From: Caballeronia sp. GAFFF1
Lineage (GTDB): Bacteria; Pseudomonadota; Gammaproteobacteria; Burkholderiales; Burkholderiaceae
Length of the DNA: 64,000 nucleotides
Direction of reading: 5' to 3'
Assembly: GCF_023630705.1 (NCBI RefSeq)
Contig: NZ_JALQEM010000025.1
Span: 124,001 to 188,000 of the forward strand
A program made the position numbers and the translations under genes. The notes under the pieces were generated by a model. That model did no database searches and was not told where the DNA came from. It was given only the letters and a program-made list of their open reading frames with translations. Shown here in pieces: positions 61,033 through 64,000 of the stretch (its first letter is position 1; the number at the start of each line of letters is the position of its first letter).

Positions 61033-61509
61033 TTACTTCTTCTCTTTCTTCGCCTTCTTTTCTGGCTTGAGCGCGAGCATCGTTCCACGACACTTCTTCG
61101 CGCCGCAGCGGCACTCGTATTCCTTCTTGAGCTTCTTGGTGATGCGCCCTTCGATCACGAGCCCGTAGTCGTAATTGAGCTCTTCGTCCGGCTCGATGTC
61201 GCGCAGCGCGCGAATGAACACGCGGCCTTCGATTTCCTCGGCCTCGCAATTCGGCGCGCAGGAATGGTTGATGTATTTCGCGCTGTTGCCGTCGATCTTG
61301 CCGTCGATCACGCGCCCGTCTTCCAGCGCGAAGTAGAACGTGTGATTCGGCTCGTCGGGGTTATGCGGATGCCGGCGCAGCGCCTCTTTCCACGAGATGC
61401 GCTCTCCCTTGTACTCCATCACCTCGTCGCCGGCCGCGATGGGCTTCGCGGCGAACACGCCCTTGCCATGCACGCCCGAGCGGCGAACGGTGATCCTCCG
61501 TGAACTCAT
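61033..61509 (-). CDS. SET-domain lysine methyltransferase-like protein
   Basis: The 158-aa protein is essentially one SET domain, a fold best known from eukaryotic histone methyltransferases. SAM-site motifs: GKGVFAAKPIAAGDEVMEY (SET-N), NHSCAPNCEAEEIEGRVFI (pseudoknot), DEELNYDYG. A post-SET zinc-type segment follows (CRCGAKKCRGTM). The C-terminus is a Lys-rich tail (KPEKKAKKEKK). The start at 61509 (MSSRRITVRR) has AAGGA about 8 nt upstream. The target protein is unknown. Convergent with the sensor kinase gene. Confidence 0.88.
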   Translation of the reverse strand: MSSRRITVRRSGVHGKGVFAAKPIAAGDEVMEYKGERISWKEALRRHPHNPDEPNHTFYFALEDGRVIDGKIDGNSAKYINHSCAPNCEAEEIEGRVFIRALRDIEPDEELNYDYGLVIEGRITKKLKKEYECRCGAKKCRGTMLALKPEKKAKKEKK

Positions 61510-61584
61510 CGAATGGTCCTTCAATAACGAATCTATGTGGGGCGCCTGATCTGCACTTCATGGACCCTTCGGCCCGCTCGGCAA

Positions 61585-61618
61585 TAAAAAAACGCGGTGG
61601 CCTCGAAGGCGCCGCGTT
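61585..61618 (-). terminator. Intrinsic terminator after the old-yellow-enzyme gene
   Basis: AACGCGG pairs with CCGCGTT (with a GC-rich inner stem), followed on the minus strand by TTTTTATT. It lies between the flavin oxidoreductase and the SET gene, separating their transcripts. Confidence 0.8.
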
Positions 61619-61674
61619 CGACCGTCAGCACGGTATCGTACACTCCCGCGCGCTTCGATCTCAACCGCTCGGCA

Positions 61675-62787
61675 TCAACGCTGTCCGAACGAAATGTCGC
61701 CGAACAGATGCTTCTGCTCGCGCGGCTGCGAGCGCCAGTACTGCGGCGGCGCGCTGACGGTCGCGCCGAGTTCGGCCGCCGCGTGCCACGGCCAGCGCGG
61801 ATCGTAGAGCATGGCGCGCGCCATCGCGACGAAATCGGCCTGCCCGCTCGCGACGATCTCTTCCGCGTGCTTCGCATCGGTGATGAGACCGACTGCGATG
61901 GTATTCACGCCGGTCGCTTCCTTCACGGCCTTGGCAAACGGCACCTGATAGCCGGGCTCGAGCGGAATCTTCTGCTGCGGCGATACGCCACCCGAGGAAA
62001 CGTCGATCCAGTCGACACCGCGCTCCTTCAGTTGCGCGGCGAACGCGATGGTGTCTTCGATATCCCATCCGCCTTCGACCCAATCGGTCGCCGAAACGCG
62101 CACGCCGACCGGCTTGTCGGCGGGAAACGCGGCGCGCACGGCATCGAAGATTTCGAGCGGATAGCGCATGCGGTTCTCCCGCGAGCCGCCGTACTCGTCC
62201 GTGCGCTGATTGGCGAGCGGCGACAGGAACTGGTGCAGCAGATAACCGTGTGCCGCGTGAACTTCGAGCGCGTCGATGCCGAGACGCGCCGCGCGCCGCG
62301 CCGACGCGGCAAACGCTTCTTTCACGCGCAGCAGGCCGGCGGTATCCAGCGCGAGAGGCGGTGTTTCGTCCGGCTTGTGAGCGACGGCCGACGGCGCATG
62401 CGTCATCCAGCCGCCATCCGCGACGGAGATGAGCTGGCCGCCTTCCCACGGCTTCTGACTCGATGCCTTGCGGCCCGCGTGCGCGAGCTGCATGGTCACC
62501 GCGATGTTCGAGTGCTGGCGGATGGCGGCGAGCACGGGACGCAAGGCCGCTTCGGTCGCGTCGTCCCACAGGCCGAGATCACCCGGCGTGATGCGTCCGT
62601 CCGGCTCCACGGCCGTCGCCTCGATGCACAGCATGCCCGCGCCGGAGAGCGCCAGATGGCCGAGATGGATCATGTGCCACGCGGTGGCTTCGCCGCCCTC
62701 GGCGGAGTACTGGCACATCGGCGAGACGACAATGCGATTCGGCAGCTGCAGACTGCGCAGGGTGGCCGGAGTGAACAGCGCGCTCAT
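61675..62787 (-). CDS. NADH:flavin oxidoreductase, YqjM/xenobiotic-reductase-type old yellow enzyme
   Basis: A 370-aa FMN-dependent (alpha/beta)8-barrel ene-reductase. N-terminal RIVVSPMCQYSAEGG has the Cys that marks the thermophilic-like/YqjM subgroup; QLAHAGRKAS and EVHAAHGYLLHQFLSP hold the substrate-binding His residues; SSGGVSPQQKIPLEPGYQ and VGLITDAKHAEEIV are FMN-phosphate regions. Reduces activated C=C bonds of enals, enones or nitro compounds with NAD(P)H; the physiological substrate is unknown. Confidence 0.92.
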   Translation of the reverse strand: MSALFTPATLRSLQLPNRIVVSPMCQYSAEGGEATAWHMIHLGHLALSGAGMLCIEATAVEPDGRITPGDLGLWDDATEAALRPVLAAIRQHSNIAVTMQLAHAGRKASSQKPWEGGQLISVADGGWMTHAPSAVAHKPDETPPLALDTAGLLRVKEAFAASARRAARLGIDALEVHAAHGYLLHQFLSPLANQRTDEYGGSRENRMRYPLEIFDAVRAAFPADKPVGVRVSATDWVEGGWDIEDTIAFAAQLKERGVDWIDVSSGGVSPQQKIPLEPGYQVPFAKAVKEATGVNTIAVGLITDAKHAEEIVASGQADFVAMARAMLYDPRWPWHAAAELGATVSAPPQYWRSQPREQKHLFGDISFGQR

Positions 62788-62857
62788 GTCTTAAGCCCGT
62801 CGCGAAGAAAGGAGCGAACGAGAATAGCACCTGCCTTTTGTTCGTGCAGCGCCGGGC

Positions 62858-63586
62858 TCAGTCTCGATGCGCGTCGACCGGAAAGCGGTCGAGCCATTCG
62901 CCGAACATCGCGCGCGCGGCGCGTTCCAGTGCGGGACCATGTTGCGCGGTGGCTTCGCGCAACGCGGTGGCGGTCGTGCCGCAGCGGGCGAGATCGCCCG
63001 GATAGGTGACGAGCCAGTTCTCGAAGCGATCCGCGAGCACTTCGGCGTGACATTGGAGCGCGAGCACATGGTCGCCCCAGGAAAACGCCTGATGCGCGCA
63101 TCGCTCAGTGGACGCGAGCAGCGTCGCGCCGTCGGGAAGATCGAACGTATCGCCGTGCCAGTGGAATACGGGCACCGCGTGACCGTCCGCTTCGAGATGA
63201 CGCAACGGCGAGGCGCGCCCCGCTTCCGTCAGCGTGAGCGGCGACCAGCCGAGTTCCAGATCATTCGATGAATAGACGCGCGAGCCGAGCGCCCGCGCGA
63301 TCAGTTGCGAGCCGAGACAGATGCCGATGGTGGGAAGCCCCGCGGCGATGCGCTTTTCGAGCATCGACAAAAGCGGAGCGAGATGCGGATACTGCGCGTC
63401 TTCATACGCGCCGATGGGCCCGCCGAGCACGACGAGCAACGACGGATCGAGCGGATTCGGCGCGCCGATGCGCCCGCGCCCGACATCGAGATAGCGCACG
63501 AGATGGCCGCGATCGCCGACGACGAGCTCCAGACTGCCGAGGTCTTCGAAATGAACGTGGCGAATGGCCAGGACTTCAGGTTTCAT
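62858..63586 (-). CDS. Class I glutamine amidotransferase-like protein
   Basis: A 242-aa stand-alone GATase1 domain, annotated in many genomes as GMP-synthase-like. The nucleophile Cys is in IGICLGSQLIARAL, and the His-Glu pair in LQCHAEV completes the triad. It hydrolyses glutamine or gamma-glutamyl compounds in the cytosol. The start at 63586 (MKPEVLAIRH) has GGAAAG 7-8 nt upstream; an in-frame extension to 63670 is not family-like. No synthetase partner nearby, so a gamma-glutamyl hydrolase role is possible. Confidence 0.87.
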   Translation of the reverse strand: MKPEVLAIRHVHFEDLGSLELVVGDRGHLVRYLDVGRGRIGAPNPLDPSLLVVLGGPIGAYEDAQYPHLAPLLSMLEKRIAAGLPTIGICLGSQLIARALGSRVYSSNDLELGWSPLTLTEAGRASPLRHLEADGHAVPVFHWHGDTFDLPDGATLLASTERCAHQAFSWGDHVLALQCHAEVLADRFENWLVTYPGDLARCGTTATALREATAQHGPALERAARAMFGEWLDRFPVDAHRD

Positions 63587-63732
63587 CGGCGGCTTTCCGT
63601 GGATCGGCGTGCGTGGCTCGGAACGTCTGAACATGACGAGCCGCGCCTCGCGGCGAGGCGCGACGGGCACAGTCTAACCGACTGGCCGCCGCCTCACAGC
63701 GTGGAATGCCGCAAATGCCGCTGCGCCCGAAC

Positions 63733-64000
63733 TCAGGCGATCTGCGCGAAGACCTTCCAGCTCTTCTTCTGCGTGTTGAGATCGCCTTCTTCGTATACCG
63801 AACAGTCGAGACGAAGATCGGTGTCCGCCATGTCGATCTGCAGAAGCGCGCAATGGTGCGGGACCTTCTTCGGGTTCTTGCTGACCTCGAAGTGCGTGCA
63901 CGAGAGACACATGCGATGCGCCGGAATCTGCTGCTGGGCTTCCAGTTGGCGAATGGTCTTGAGCAGCGTGCGATAGAACGTCGCCTGCTCGTCTTCGCGC
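63733..64000 (-). CDS. C-terminal part of a Cys-motif protein, possibly a MarR-type regulator
   Basis: Only the last 88 codons are in the window (frame open to the right edge, stop TGA at 63733-63735). A helical segment (FYRTLLKTIRQLEAQQQIP) is followed by a metal-binding-like pattern: CLSCTHF, HHCALL, LRLDC. Spacing resembles the Cys-rich tail found after some MarR-type winged-helix regulators, as far as I recall, but the DNA-binding part is outside the window. Function otherwise unknown. Confidence 0.7.
   Translation of the reverse strand, partial: REDEQATFYRTLLKTIRQLEAQQQIPAHRMCLSCTHFEVSKNPKKVPHHCALLQIDMADTDLRLDCSVYEEGDLNTQKKSWKVFAQIA

Overview
The window looks like a piece of the main chromosome of a beta-proteobacterium of the Burkholderiaceae, most likely the Burkholderia / Paraburkholderia / Caballeronia group. 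The support is high GC with strong G/C third-position bias, a complete beta-proteobacterial F1Fo operon (atpIBEFHAGDC) next to parB-parA-rsmG-mnmG, a trifunctional PutA, tandem glycine aptamers before gcvTHP, and several Liv-type ABC transporters. The parAB genes with two perfect 16-bp parS sites place it in the origin-proximal part of a primary chromosome. I saw no insertion sequence, prophage, CRISPR array or integrase. It reads as core genome.

Layout. 1-2.7 kb: leftward glycine-cleavage operon gcvT-gcvH-gcvP (gcvP cut by the window edge), led by a sigma-70 promoter, a tandem glycine riboswitch and an intrinsic terminator. 2.8-7.5 kb: a small repetitive protein, a Gfo/Idh/MocA oxidoreductase, a Rep/UvrD-type helicase and a di-haem cytochrome c. 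7.75-9 kb: tRNA-Arg(CCG) and a membrane GGDEF protein. 9-12.5 kb: flagellar regulators flhF-flhG-fliA, with FlhG lacking the P-loop lysines. 12.8-14.9 kb: a ThDP enzyme and a small membrane protein. 14.9-20.5 kb: a Liv-type binding protein and putA, with a promoter overlaid by two PutA operator motifs. 20.6-24.4 kb: priA and hemE. 24.5-28.7 kb: a cyclohexadienyl-dehydratase-like periplasmic protein, an HSL-type esterase, an AT-rich gap with a candidate small RNA, and an acyl-CoA ligase.

28.9-36.7 kb: the ATP synthase operon, promoter to terminator. 36.8-42.5 kb: an SLC13/ArsB-type permease, parB-parA, rsmG-mnmG and two parS sites. One parS lies inside mnmG; the other forms the stem of the terminator that ends the neighbouring liv operon. 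42.5-48.8 kb: Liv system 1 (two tandem binding proteins, LivH, a LivM-LivG fusion, LivF). 49.2-54 kb: Liv system 2 (LivG, LivF, binding protein, LivH, LivM); its LivF has Arg in place of the Walker A Lys. 54.3-57.1 kb: a GMC oxidoreductase divergent from a LysR regulator. 57.1-61 kb: a CYTH protein, an Lrp/AsnC regulator and a TctDE-like two-component pair. 61-64 kb: a SET-domain protein, an old-yellow-enzyme homologue, a class I glutamine amidotransferase and the C-terminus of a Cys-motif protein.

Functionally the window is rich in amino-acid handling: glycine cleavage, proline catabolism, at least three Liv-type binding proteins and an Lrp regulator. It also holds core chromosome-maintenance and energy genes. 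The least routine signals are the parS/terminator overlap, the PutA operator-promoter architecture, the degenerate FlhG P-loop, the Arg-for-Lys LivF and the candidate small RNA near 26.8 kb. All functional calls come from reading translated sequence and motifs; no database search was run.
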